Of a stretch of DNA of 64,000 bases, positions 53,083 through 60,421 are shown piece after piece. The stretch is from Pseudoalteromonas luteoviolacea NCIMB 1944. Its GTDB lineage: Bacteria; Pseudomonadota; Gammaproteobacteria; Enterobacterales; Alteromonadaceae. Below the pieces are notes generated by a model. The model worked only from the letters and a program-made list of their open reading frames with translations. It ran no database searches and was not told where the DNA came from. Both the position numbers and the translations under genes were made by a program. The number at the start of each line of letters is the position of its first letter. The first letter of the stretch is position 1. The DNA lies in the NCBI RefSeq assembly GCF_001625565.1, contig NZ_AUXS01000075.1, forward strand, positions 62,001-126,000. Direction: 5' to 3'.

Positions 53083-54549
53083 ATGGCGAGTATTCAAAAT
53101 GCCGTGCAAGTCATGGTAGATAAGCTAGTTGCCGATATGGAAGGCAATCAGCCGCTTACAGCCGAAGAACAAGCATTAGTGAGTAATGCTATTACTAAAC
53201 TGACCGACAATGCAAAGCTTGAGCAAGCGGTTGTGGCCGTTGCAGAATCACATATTAATGATGCAACATCGACACTACAGCAAGTTTCACAGTCTACAGG
53301 TGCTGCCTTGCAGACGGCCACGGAGTCTCTTACGCAAACAAGCACGACGCTTGATACTAAATCTAGCAAACTAGATTTATTAGACTCCATGGCACCGAAC
53401 TTAAATCGCGTCGAATCATTGCAAGCTACCAATAACGCTTTGCAAGTGCGTCCACTGTTTTCGATGACGCCAATTGATACACCAAACTCAAATGCTACAC
53501 ACAGACGTGCGACCTCTGTTTTTGCTGTTTATGACAACAGTGGTGAAACCTATGTGGTGCGACCTGGTTTTACTCACAATGCTAATACTGAGCAGTGTCG
53601 ACTGGAGTACCTAAGGCTTAATGCCAATGGTGCAGAAAAAACCACGACTCACACTAGTTTTATTTATTCTAATGCGTTTGAGCAAAACCCGGCGAGTAAG
53701 ATTTACTATTATGGCACCAGTGCTTATTTACCGCTTGCGAGTAAAAATAACGCAGCTGATATTCAATACGAAATTGTCTACAGCACGCAAGACTCTCAAA
53801 CGACTGCAGTGGCAAACTATGGTGGTGTCTTTTGTAAGTCATCGGGCTTTACCTCTATTACTAAGCCAAAGCAAAACCTAGACGCAACTGATCAATATGG
53901 CATTAGCACTTCAACAAATCACAGTTATAACCAAGTGGGTGTGTTGTATGACAATGTCAAACATTGCTTGGTGATGGTCGATGAAGGGACTTCAGTATTA
54001 GTAGAAAAATATCGTGATGGCAATGTGGTGACCAATACCGCGATTGCAAATGCTGAAGAACTACAAGCTTATGTTGATGCAGGGGACTTTACTGTTGTTA
54101 AGTTCATTTATCACAACTTGCAGCATGCTTATGGGATCCACTATTACAACCACTCTGAAACAGCTATGAGTGGTTATGGCGTGAGTTATTATGGCTACTT
54201 TGGGCGTTATAACGGTGTGACTAAAATGGGCGAGCACAAGTATAGTGCACACTATCGCTTTACTCATGAAAGACGCCTAGAGCCTATCAACTACTTCTTC
54301 AGTTGTAGCACAGGTCATTATAACTCGCATAACTCACCTGATGCTGAAGTCAAAATTGTGCTTGAAAGTATGGCCGGTGAAATACTAGGAATGTATTCAT
54401 ATCACTCAAGACCTTACAACGCCGGCTATGACAATGGTCTCATGGGGGCCGCAGTTAGCTGTATTAACCCTTATTCAGGTGCCGGTATTCTTAACGAACA
54501 CTACACCTATAACCAATATGGCCTTGGCAGAACGTGCCGCGCATTTTAA
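53083..54549 (+). CDS. Large tail fibre with coiled-coil anchor, module 3
   Basis: At 488 residues this is the longest fibre in the window. A helical N-terminal region with Thr/Ser-rich heptads (QVSQSTGAALQTATESLTQTS) spans about residues 1-115. A beta-rich head of 370 residues follows, strongly Tyr-, His- and Asn-rich (YYNHSETAMSGYGVSYYGYF; AHYRFTHERRLEPINYFF). Tyr/His-rich heads often bind glycans or metal. A GAGGA site precedes the ATG. It is unlike the other fibres here. Confidence 0.7.
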   Translation: MASIQNAVQVMVDKLVADMEGNQPLTAEEQALVSNAITKLTDNAKLEQAVVAVAESHINDATSTLQQVSQSTGAALQTATESLTQTSTTLDTKSSKLDLLDSMAPNLNRVESLQATNNALQVRPLFSMTPIDTPNSNATHRRATSVFAVYDNSGETYVVRPGFTHNANTEQCRLEYLRLNANGAEKTTTHTSFIYSNAFEQNPASKIYYYGTSAYLPLASKNNAADIQYEIVYSTQDSQTTAVANYGGVFCKSSGFTSITKPKQNLDATDQYGISTSTNHSYNQVGVLYDNVKHCLVMVDEGTSVLVEKYRDGNVVTNTAIANAEELQAYVDAGDFTVVKFIYHNLQHAYGIHYYNHSETAMSGYGVSYYGYFGRYNGVTKMGEHKYSAHYRFTHERRLEPINYFFSCSTGHYNSHNSPDAEVKIVLESMAGEILGMYSYHSRPYNAGYDNGLMGAAVSCINPYSGAGILNEHYTYNQYGLGRTCRAF

Positions 54550-54558
54550 GGAGAAAAC

Positions 54559-54996
54559 ATGAGCTGTGAATATTTTGCCGACAAAGGCATGAAAATTGAT
54601 GGAAACTACTGGTTAGTTCATCCACAAACAGGGGTTGCTTGGAATGACACGTCTATAGCTGATTACAAGCAAGCTTATGAAGCACAACAAATTCTATTGG
54701 CTGAAACGCGCTTAAACGATGAAAAATCGGAAAAGCTTAAATCAATAAAAGAAGCGGTATTTGATAAGTTAAGCAATGAACAGTGGCGAGTACAAAAAGC
54801 CCAGGAGCATGTGCTAAGTGCTGAGTTGGCTGGTGATCAAGCTGAGATAGGCTTGTGCAAAGCACATTTGGCTGAATTGCTAGCACAGCGCGAGCAGCTT
54901 CGCCAAGCGAGTGATGAAGCAGAGGAAACTCTTGCGCAGATCTCAACATACGAAGAGTTGGAAGAGTTTACATTTGATGTAAATATTTCATTATAA
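54559..54996 (+). CDS. Fibre-associated coiled-coil protein, module 3
   Basis: This 145-residue protein has a short N-terminal domain (MKIDGNYWLVHPQTGVAWND) and then a continuous charged helix (about 35-125; QKAQEHVLSAELAGDQAEIG). Position after the large fibre suggests an assembly partner or chaperone. It does not belong to family A or to the AKQAWL family. It is the last gene before the repeat array. Confidence 0.55.
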   Translation: MSCEYFADKGMKIDGNYWLVHPQTGVAWNDTSIADYKQAYEAQQILLAETRLNDEKSEKLKSIKEAVFDKLSNEQWRVQKAQEHVLSAELAGDQAEIGLCKAHLAELLAQREQLRQASDEAEETLAQISTYEELEEFTFDVNISL

Positions 54997-55007
54997 TTTC
55001 GACAAAA

Positions 55008-55048
55008 TGACCCGTTTTATTCCCAATAAACGGGTTAGTATCATGAAT
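55008..55048 (+). promoter_or_regulatory. Late-promoter block, copy B
   Basis: TGACCCGTTTTA and, 18 bases after CCGTTT, TAGTAT as a possible -10, then ATGCTTGCGAAAGC. It is the most divergent copy. Confidence 0.4.
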
Positions 55049-55084
55049 GCTTGCGAAAGCAACAGACTTGTTATTCCACAACCG

Positions 55085-55119
55085 AAACCCGCTTAGCTGT
55101 GTCGAGCGGGTTTTCTTTT
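55085..55119 (+). terminator. Terminator of unit B
   Basis: AAACCCGCT paired with AGCGGGTTT, then TTCTTTT. It closely resembles the unit F terminator. Confidence 0.85.
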
Positions 55120-55164
55120 ATTGAGTTTTAAGGTTTTTTAATATTATTGCAATTAGGGCAGGAA

Positions 55165-55204
55165 TGACCTGTTTTAGAACCTTAAAATCAGTAAAATACA
55201 CCTA
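55165..55204 (+). promoter_or_regulatory. Late-promoter block, copy C
   Basis: TGACCTGTTTTA, then TAAAAT 17 bases after CTGTTT, then ACACCTATGCTTGAG. A second -10-like hexamer (TATGCT) overlaps the predicted start near 55204. TTAGGGCA upstream is shared with copy A. Confidence 0.5.
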
Positions 55205-55316
55205 TGCTTGAGAAAAGCTTCAAACAAAGAGTGAAGCTTTTAAGCTGATATCATAAGCCCAACAACATCAACGCCATATTGCTTTTACCTTGATAAAAAG
55301 TATTTGGCGTTTTTTG
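55204..55316 (+). ncRNA. Candidate small structured RNA, unit C
   Basis: A transcript of about 113 bases is predicted from the block C start to the terminator. It contains a perfect 10-bp stem (AAAAGCTTCA/TGAAGCTTTT, 9-base loop, 55213-55241) and a long terminator hairpin. The pair at 55217-55237 is G-C here, G-U in unit D and A-U in unit E, which supports a conserved RNA structure. Whether it is a separate RNA or the leader of a longer transcript is unknown. Confidence 0.4.
55270..55316 (+). terminator. Terminator of unit C
   Basis: AACGCCA (55270) paired with TGGCGTT (55305), with an inner A/T-rich stem, followed by a T run. Confidence 0.82.
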
Positions 55317-55356
55317 TTTTAAGGGACACGTAAAGCTGTTTTAAGGCGGTCATAAA

Positions 55357-55396
55357 TGACCTGTTTTATTTCCTTAAAATCAGTAAAATACACCTA
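55357..55396 (+). promoter_or_regulatory. Late-promoter block, copy D
   Basis: TGACCTGTTTTA with TAAAAT at 55384, 192 bases from copy C and nearly identical to it. Confidence 0.5.
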
Positions 55397-55508
55397 TGCT
55401 TGAGAAAAGCTTCAAACAAAGAGTGAAGTTTTTAAGCAGACAGAATAAGCTCAACAACATCAACGCCATATTACTTTTATCTCGATAAAAAGTGACTGGC
55501 GTTTTTTG
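55396..55508 (+). ncRNA. Candidate small structured RNA, unit D
   Basis: This is the same layout as unit C. The stem AAAAGCTTCA/TGAAGTTTTT has one G-U pair (55409-55429) where unit C has G-C and unit E has A-U, the middle state of a compensatory series. Confidence 0.4.
55462..55508 (+). terminator. Terminator of unit D
   Basis: AACGCCA/TGGCGTT outer stem with an ACTTTT/AAAAGT inner stem and a T run. Confidence 0.82.
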
Positions 55509-55548
55509 CTTTAAGGGACAGGTAAAACTGTTTTAGGGCGGTCATAAA

Positions 55549-55588
55549 TGACCTGTTTTAGTTCCTTAAAATCAGTAAAATACACCTA
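55549..55588 (+). promoter_or_regulatory. Late-promoter block, copy E
   Basis: TGACCTGTTTTA with TAAAAT at 55576, 192 bases from copy D. Confidence 0.5.
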
Positions 55589-55699
55589 TGCTTGAAAACA
55601 ACTTCAAACACAAATTGAAGTTTTGAGCAGACAAAATGTACCCAACAATATTAACGCCACATGACTTATGTTTCGACAGAAAGTGATTGGCGTTTTTTA
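55588..55699 (+). ncRNA. Candidate small structured RNA, unit E
   Basis: The sequence differs most from C and D in the stem, yet still pairs (AACTTCAA/TTGAAGTT, 55600-55622), with A-U at 55601-55621 replacing G-C. The terminator inner stem has also changed but pairing is partly kept. Confidence 0.4.
55653..55699 (+). terminator. Terminator of unit E
   Basis: AACGCCA paired with TGGCGTT, then a T run, shifted by one base relative to units C and D. Confidence 0.8.
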
Positions 55700-55740
55700 G
55701 TTTAAGGGTATTTGTTTGACTGTTTTAAGGCGGTCACAAT

Positions 55741-55780
55741 TGACCTGTTTCAAATCGCTAAAATCATTAGAATAACCATA
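55741..55780 (+). promoter_or_regulatory. Late-promoter block, copy F, nearest module 4
   Basis: TGACCTGTTTCA with TAGAAT 17 bases after CTGTTT, then ACCATAAGCTTGAAAGAGCTTA, a small hairpin. It lies 125 bases before the J4 start and would be the proximal promoter of module 4. Confidence 0.5.
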
Positions 55781-55815
55781 AGCTTGAAAGAGCTTACACA
55801 GTTATCCCATGAATC

Positions 55816-55850
55816 AAAACCCGTGCTTAGATGAGTGCGGGTTTTTTATT
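55816..55850 (+). terminator. Terminator of unit F, just before J4
   Basis: AACCCG paired with CGGGTT around a 14-base loop, then TTTTTATTTT, ending 16 bases before the J4 start. Transcription of module 4 from block F would need to pass it. Confidence 0.8.
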
Positions 55851-55865
55851 TTATACAGGAATCTT

Positions 55866-56765
55866 ATGAGTGGTTTTACTAAACTGGACCTGTCAAAAGT
55901 CCCTGTGCCAGATATCATCAAAACTCTTGATTATGAACAAGAGTATGAACAACTCAAAGCGCAGTTTTTACTGCAAAACCCACAGTTTGAATCTGCTTTG
56001 TCACTAGAAAGTGAGCCCGTTGCGATATTACTGCAAACGCTTGCGTACCAACAGTTATTGCAAAAGCAGGTGCTCAATGATGCCGTGAAAGGAAATATGT
56101 TGGCATCTGCGCAAGGTCATGACTTAGATGCGATCGCGGCGAGGTATAACCTTGCACGAAAATCTTCCCCCGATGAATCAGACACAGCATTTAGACAGCG
56201 TATTCAATTGGCATTTGATGGGCTTAATACTGCGGGAAGCCGTGAGTCTTATATCTATCACACCATGTCTTGTGATGCGCTTATCAAGGATGTGGCAGTG
56301 CAAAGCCCTGCGCCTTGTGACATTGAACTGACGATTTTAAGTCACGCAAACAATGGTTTGCCTGAGAGTGACTTAATTAGCAAGGTTGAACATTATTTTG
56401 CGGCGCAAGGAAGCGCGCAATCTTCTATCAATGAGATTGCTTCAAAAGTACGCCCACTGGGAGACCGAGTGACAGTGCACAGTGCCAAAATAAAGCCTTT
56501 TACGGTCAATGCTGAGCTATCTATTTTACATGGGCCATCGGGGCAAGCTTTGCTAACAGCAGCTAAACAAGCCGTAGAAGCGTATTGTCAATCACGGCAA
56601 TACTTAGGGAAAAAAGTCACGCGTGCAGGGATTTACGCGGCACTGCACCAATCAGGAGTGGAGGATGTCACGTTACTTAGCCCGGTTGAGGATATTGTGA
56701 CTTTAGCGACAGAGGCACCATTTTGTGAGTCGATCACTGTCAATATGGAAAACCTCTATGAATAA
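55866..56765 (+). CDS. Baseplate assembly protein J, module 4
   Basis: This is the fourth gpJ homologue, 299 residues. Motifs are LSKVPVPDIIKTLDY, QQLLQKQVLNDAVKGNMLASAQGHDLDAIAARYNL and DTAFRQRIQLAFDGL. Further on are GSRESYIYHTM and VRPLGDRVTVHSAKIKPFTV. A longer upstream frame exists, but it runs through the unit F terminator. The ATG at 55866, with an AGGA site, gives the family N-terminus. It overlaps I4 by eight bases. Confidence 0.86.
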   Translation: MSGFTKLDLSKVPVPDIIKTLDYEQEYEQLKAQFLLQNPQFESALSLESEPVAILLQTLAYQQLLQKQVLNDAVKGNMLASAQGHDLDAIAARYNLARKSSPDESDTAFRQRIQLAFDGLNTAGSRESYIYHTMSCDALIKDVAVQSPAPCDIELTILSHANNGLPESDLISKVEHYFAAQGSAQSSINEIASKVRPLGDRVTVHSAKIKPFTVNAELSILHGPSGQALLTAAKQAVEAYCQSRQYLGKKVTRAGIYAALHQSGVEDVTLLSPVEDIVTLATEAPFCESITVNMENLYE

Positions 56766-57972
56766 GTTGCTGCCACGTAATGCGAGTGAACTACTACAAG
56801 CACTTGGTGCCCAGTATTCATCGGGTCAAACTGTGCGCAATTTACTTTTATCGTTGTTACAACTCTCTACAAGAAGCGATGCACAGTTAGTTTGGCTAGC
56901 TAAGCTGTGCAAACAACAACCAAGTGACGTGCTGGCTGATCGACAGCGGTTATTGCAATGCACAACGTTGCAACTCTTTGTTTTATTGGACCACCCTGAA
57001 TTTTGCAATCAAGCTCAGCTTCGAGAGTTTGCAATTCAACTAGACATAGCCCAGTGGCGCGAAGAAGCATCAGACTCTGTAAAGCGTGCGCAAGTGAAAT
57101 CTGCCTGCGTGCTAAATGATAGTCGCTTGCTAATGGCCAGTTTGTGGAACCCGTTTTTATGTCCAGAGGCTTTACTGCCGTGGTTAGCTTGGTCTGTTTC
57201 CGTGGATGAATGGGATGAAGCTTGGAGTGAGGCGGTAAAACGCCAGGTTATCGAGGACGCATTTTCAGTACATCAGGTTAAAGGTACACCTTATGCACTG
57301 CAAAAAGCACTTGATAGCTTAAATATTAAAACAGAAATCAAAGAATGGTGGCAAGGAGATAACTCAGAAGAGTTACCTCGCGGCACAGTGCAAGTATGGG
57401 CGCTGATCAACAGTAATTTGGACGAGCAGCAGCAAGGAATGCTGACCCCTCAAATGTTAAAGCGGGTACGCCGTATAATCGAGTCTGTAAAACGAGGGTC
57501 GATACATGTCGATGTGCAGTTAGGTTTGGCATTTGAAGAGCGAATTGGCGCTGCTGGTGTTAAAGCGCCCGCTATTGTCCAGCGCTTTGATGCGCCTGTG
57601 GGACTGGGAGTAAAGCCATCTAAAATCGAAATGAATTTAGGCTGTGTAGGGACGGCGAAAGCACATCAATCATCGCATTTTTCAATAGCTGGCGTGGGTA
57701 TTAAACCACCATCAAATAAGGGTATTACGCGGTTATCCGGTGCAACGATGAGTAGGAAAACACAGCATTTCGCATGGGGTGGTGTGGGTATAAAACCAGC
57801 CGAACTAGTCGTGAATTACGCAGCTTGTGGGGTCTCTACAAGCTATTTATCTATACATAATTCCCCAGAAGGTCAGGGGGTTCTGCCAAGTCGTGGTACT
57901 GGGAATGAGTATGTAGTAAGCACAACTCGGCAGATTATTTGTCAACATTTAAACTTACAAGGAGCTGCTTAA
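56758..57972 (+). CDS. Tail protein I, module 4, with an added N-terminal domain and GVGIKP repeats
   Basis: This is the longest gpI copy, 404 residues. An N-terminal part of about 125 residues (SSGQTVRNLLLSLLQLSTRSD, LWQ-like helices) precedes the usual LLMASLWNPFLCPEALLPWLAWSVSVDEW core and KRQVIEDAFSVHQVKGT. The C-terminal 130 residues hold four turns of a repeat (GLGVKPSK, GVGIKPPS, GVGIKPAE, GQGVLPSR) spaced about 30 residues. The added regions are absent from P2 gpI. Its stop overlaps the next start (TAATG). Confidence 0.84.
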   Translation: MNKLLPRNASELLQALGAQYSSGQTVRNLLLSLLQLSTRSDAQLVWLAKLCKQQPSDVLADRQRLLQCTTLQLFVLLDHPEFCNQAQLREFAIQLDIAQWREEASDSVKRAQVKSACVLNDSRLLMASLWNPFLCPEALLPWLAWSVSVDEWDEAWSEAVKRQVIEDAFSVHQVKGTPYALQKALDSLNIKTEIKEWWQGDNSEELPRGTVQVWALINSNLDEQQQGMLTPQMLKRVRRIIESVKRGSIHVDVQLGLAFEERIGAAGVKAPAIVQRFDAPVGLGVKPSKIEMNLGCVGTAKAHQSSHFSIAGVGIKPPSNKGITRLSGATMSRKTQHFAWGGVGIKPAELVVNYAACGVSTSYLSIHNSPEGQGVLPSRGTGNEYVVSTTRQIICQHLNLQGAA

Positions 57973-58538
57973 TGTCTGCATTAACGCTGCAGTTTACTCA
58001 GGTGGGGTTAGACGCTTTGTTGGCTGCCAAAGCCAATGGAAAAAAAGCACAAATAAGCCATATGGCATTTGGTGACGCAAGCTATACACCTTCGCAAACA
58101 CAAACGAGTTTGCAAAACCTGCGAGAATTACAACCGATTCGTGAAGACAACTATGAAGTGGGTGAAAACCACCAAGTCACAGTCGTTGCGTTATTCGATA
58201 AAGCAATGTCAGCGCCAGAGTATGCGATTCGTGAAGTCGGTGTTTTTATTCAGATTGATGAGCCTGCCGGTAGTGACAACAACCTGATCCTTTTAGGCGT
58301 GTACTCCGAACCAAACCGAACACTAGGCTATCGCACACCAGATGTAAAAATTCTACAAAGCGTAACGTTGAGCCTTGCGCAATTACCGTCGGACAGCGTT
58401 GAAATTAAGCCTGGGATTGATAATTTTAACATGCTGATTGATAACGAATTAGCTGATTTAACCTTGGTGCAATTGGATACCATGCATCGACAGTTAAAAC
58501 AAGAGTTACGCTTGGCTGCACTGGAAAAGCTTCAATAG
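57972..58538 (+). CDS. Short collar-fibre N-terminal domain protein, module 4
   Basis: This 188-residue homologue of 38078 and 44648 starts MSALTLQFTQVGLDALLAAKANGKKAQISHMAFGDASYTPSQ, with EYAIREVGVFIQIDEPAG and a C-terminal helix (LVQLDTMHRQLKQELRLAALEKL). Again it is limited to the baseplate-proximal domain plus a helix. It starts on the I4 stop. Confidence 0.8.
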   Translation: MSALTLQFTQVGLDALLAAKANGKKAQISHMAFGDASYTPSQTQTSLQNLRELQPIREDNYEVGENHQVTVVALFDKAMSAPEYAIREVGVFIQIDEPAGSDNNLILLGVYSEPNRTLGYRTPDVKILQSVTLSLAQLPSDSVEIKPGIDNFNMLIDNELADLTLVQLDTMHRQLKQELRLAALEKLQ

Positions 58539-58555
58539 ATTAATTAGGAAAATAT

Positions 58556-59392
58556 ATGTCAAACGAACATACTACCATCACTGAAAGTTTAGCGAATGTC
58601 GCGACAAGAGCGAACGAACTTTGTAATACTGTTGATGAGCAGTTATCAGTAATCAATTCTACTTTGACTGCTGAAAAGCAAAAAATGGCAGCTAAAACGG
58701 CAGAGTTGACGGCGCTCACAAACGCAGCAGTAGCTGAGTCAAAAGCAAAAATTGATACACTTGTAGACAATGGTTTTCGTTCAGAGATCCCTTTTTTTAG
58801 AGTGACGAAAAACCAAGAGTTAAAAATCAATGGCGTGTTAACGCCTGGAACTAAAGGCACACCAAACGGGTTTGGTAACAGAGCAGGACAATATGACTGT
58901 GAAATTGTTGCATACACTCAGCATGGTGTAGAGCCAGACCAAAAGAACCCGGAAATCCAAAAAATGTGGTCGGAAGTTCATCACACTATCCCGAAGCACA
59001 ACCAGCCAGATTTTGCAATTATCAGATTGACAGCGAAGGATGTTGCAGATTATCCAACACATATCAATAACGCATATTCGATCTATCAAGGCGCTTTGCC
59101 ACAAAGTGGCATATTTACATTTGGGGCTTGGGTAAAAGTCGAGCAGGGAGAGGTTCATATGGGATACCCTCAGAGCGATGACAGTACAAGGTTGCCAAAC
59201 GACAATACATGGCACGAGAGAATGTATACGGGCTCAGTTTTATCTGGTGGAGCATATTACAACTTTGGTCCTCACTTTTATCTAAGTAAAGGCGCCAGTT
59301 GCTTAATCGCACTGCCTGGTGTCGTGTTAGGGAAAGTGCCAGAGGGACGTTGGGGTTATTTCGAAAGACCAGTTTTTGAGAGGGAGCAATAA
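58556..59392 (+). CDS. Short tail fibre with coiled-coil anchor, module 4 fibre a
   Basis: This 278-residue fibre starts MSNEHTTITESLANVATRANELCNTVDEQL, a second anchor type shared with the fibre at 59613 (ITERLTNVAARANALCDTVNSQ). A stalk rich in Lys/Ala heptads runs to about residue 70. The head shows FFRVTKNQELKINGVL, SIYQGALPQSGIFTFGAWVKVEQGEVHMGYPQSD and a C-terminal LIALPGVVLGKVPEGRWGYFERP. FRITKNQALK in the fibre at 38987-39200 resembles the head start, so head domains mix with anchors. Confidence 0.7.
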   Translation: MSNEHTTITESLANVATRANELCNTVDEQLSVINSTLTAEKQKMAAKTAELTALTNAAVAESKAKIDTLVDNGFRSEIPFFRVTKNQELKINGVLTPGTKGTPNGFGNRAGQYDCEIVAYTQHGVEPDQKNPEIQKMWSEVHHTIPKHNQPDFAIIRLTAKDVADYPTHINNAYSIYQGALPQSGIFTFGAWVKVEQGEVHMGYPQSDDSTRLPNDNTWHERMYTGSVLSGGAYYNFGPHFYLSKGASCLIALPGVVLGKVPEGRWGYFERPVFEREQ

Positions 59393-59596
59393 ATGTTAGA
59401 GCAAATTATTAATCAAGAAGATGAGCTTGGTGGAGTGCGTAGTCAATTTGATATTGACGTCGACTTAAGAGCTTTTTTGAAAGATACAGATTGGTATGTG
59501 ATCAGAGAGTCTGAGACTGGTATTGCCATGCCTGAAGAAATCAAAAAACAGCGCGAATTTGCCAGAAGTCAAATTCAATCGCCATTGCTAAAATAG
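59393..59596 (+). CDS. Small phage fibre-assembly-like protein
   Basis: This 67-residue protein lies directly after fibre a. It has FLKDTDWYVIRESETGIAMPEEIKKQREFARSQI, a motif typical of small fibre-assembly proteins of the XkdW-like type in phages (DTDWYVIR, P-EI---R--AR). It supports a role for these small genes in fibre folding. Confidence 0.65.
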   Translation: MLEQIINQEDELGGVRSQFDIDVDLRAFLKDTDWYVIRESETGIAMPEEIKKQREFARSQIQSPLLK

Positions 59597-59612
59597 GTTG
59601 AGGGCAATATGT

Positions 59613-60398
59613 ATGTCAAATGATAACCTATCAATCACTGAGCGTCTTACCAATGTAGCTGCAAGAGCCAATGCCCTTTGCGACACCGTAAATAGTCAAA
59701 TTGGTGTAATAAATAATGCGGTAACGAACGCTGAAAACAAGTTTGATAACTATATGGGGGGCGCACGTGCTGAGCTGTCCCATATCTTATTAAGTAAAAA
59801 TCAAAAGATGGAGCCCAATGACAATGGCACGGCGATTAAAGGCTTTACGACCATTGGACTTGAGCGATTTGAGGTGATCAAAGAAGCAACTATCTATGCA
59901 GCAGCTGCCAACGACACAGATCATACTGGTAGAGGCGTTGCACAAGACTTTCGCTCCAATGTGTACAACGGTTATGTCAACACACCATTTCATATCTTAC
60001 GTTTAAAGTGGAAACGAAATACTGCCGCTCATCCGGCGCGCATAGATAACAACTATTGGACAGGTTCCCAGCAAGGCGCGCTGTCTACAGGCTGTTATTT
60101 CAAATTGCTGTCAGGCAGTGTTGAGGGATCAATGCAAGCGGTGAAAGACTATAGTAATGGATGGCAATTGCTTGGTTATCATCAAAAAGCAGACAGCCCG
60201 GCCAAGTCTTTTTACGGGCCGCACACTAAGCTTGGGCTATCCGCGTCGACGCTCGAAGAGGGCGAGGCGTTAATTTGTTTATTTGGCACAGTTAGCGGCT
60301 TTGTTGATTTTGACAAAGCAGGTTGGGGCGTTTACCCAGAGTTTGCCAAGCCTTCTGATGTGTCCGTTGCCACAGCGCAACTTAGTACTCAACAATAA
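59613..60398 (+). CDS. Short tail fibre with coiled-coil anchor, module 4 fibre b
   Basis: This 261-residue fibre starts MSNDNLSITERLTNVAARANALCDTVNSQIGVIN, with the anchor shared with 58556 and a stalk to about residue 55. The head includes EDNNYWTGSQQGALSTGCYFKLLSGSV-like text and ends GFVDFDKAGWGVYPEF. The ATG at 59613 is chosen because the shared anchor starts there. It is followed by the last AKQAWL-family protein. Confidence 0.7.
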   Translation: MSNDNLSITERLTNVAARANALCDTVNSQIGVINNAVTNAENKFDNYMGGARAELSHILLSKNQKMEPNDNGTAIKGFTTIGLERFEVIKEATIYAAAANDTDHTGRGVAQDFRSNVYNGYVNTPFHILRLKWKRNTAAHPARIDNNYWTGSQQGALSTGCYFKLLSGSVEGSMQAVKDYSNGWQLLGYHQKADSPAKSFYGPHTKLGLSASTLEEGEALICLFGTVSGFVDFDKAGWGVYPEFAKPSDVSVATAQLSTQQ

Positions 60399-60421
60399 TA
60401 TGGCTTAGGGGATGAAACACG

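Larger units (their letters stand above)
54997..55865 (+). repeat. Gene-free array: promoter-hairpin-terminator units, four at 192-bp spacing
   Basis: These 869 bases contain no gene. They hold five copies of a promoter-like block starting TGACC(T/C)GTTT at 55008, 55165, 55357, 55549 and 55741. The last four are exactly 192 bases apart. Each is followed by an intrinsic terminator. The three inner units (C, D, E) share a stem-loop with compensatory changes and a terminator stem AACGCCA/TGGCGTT. The outer units (B, F) share a different terminator (AACCCG/CGGGTT). Module 4 begins directly after unit F. Individual parts are listed separately. Confidence 0.85.

Noticed and set aside
55008..55850. 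CRISPR array
   Set aside because: The period is 192 bases, the repeats contain promoters and terminators, and there are no short unique spacers or cas genes.
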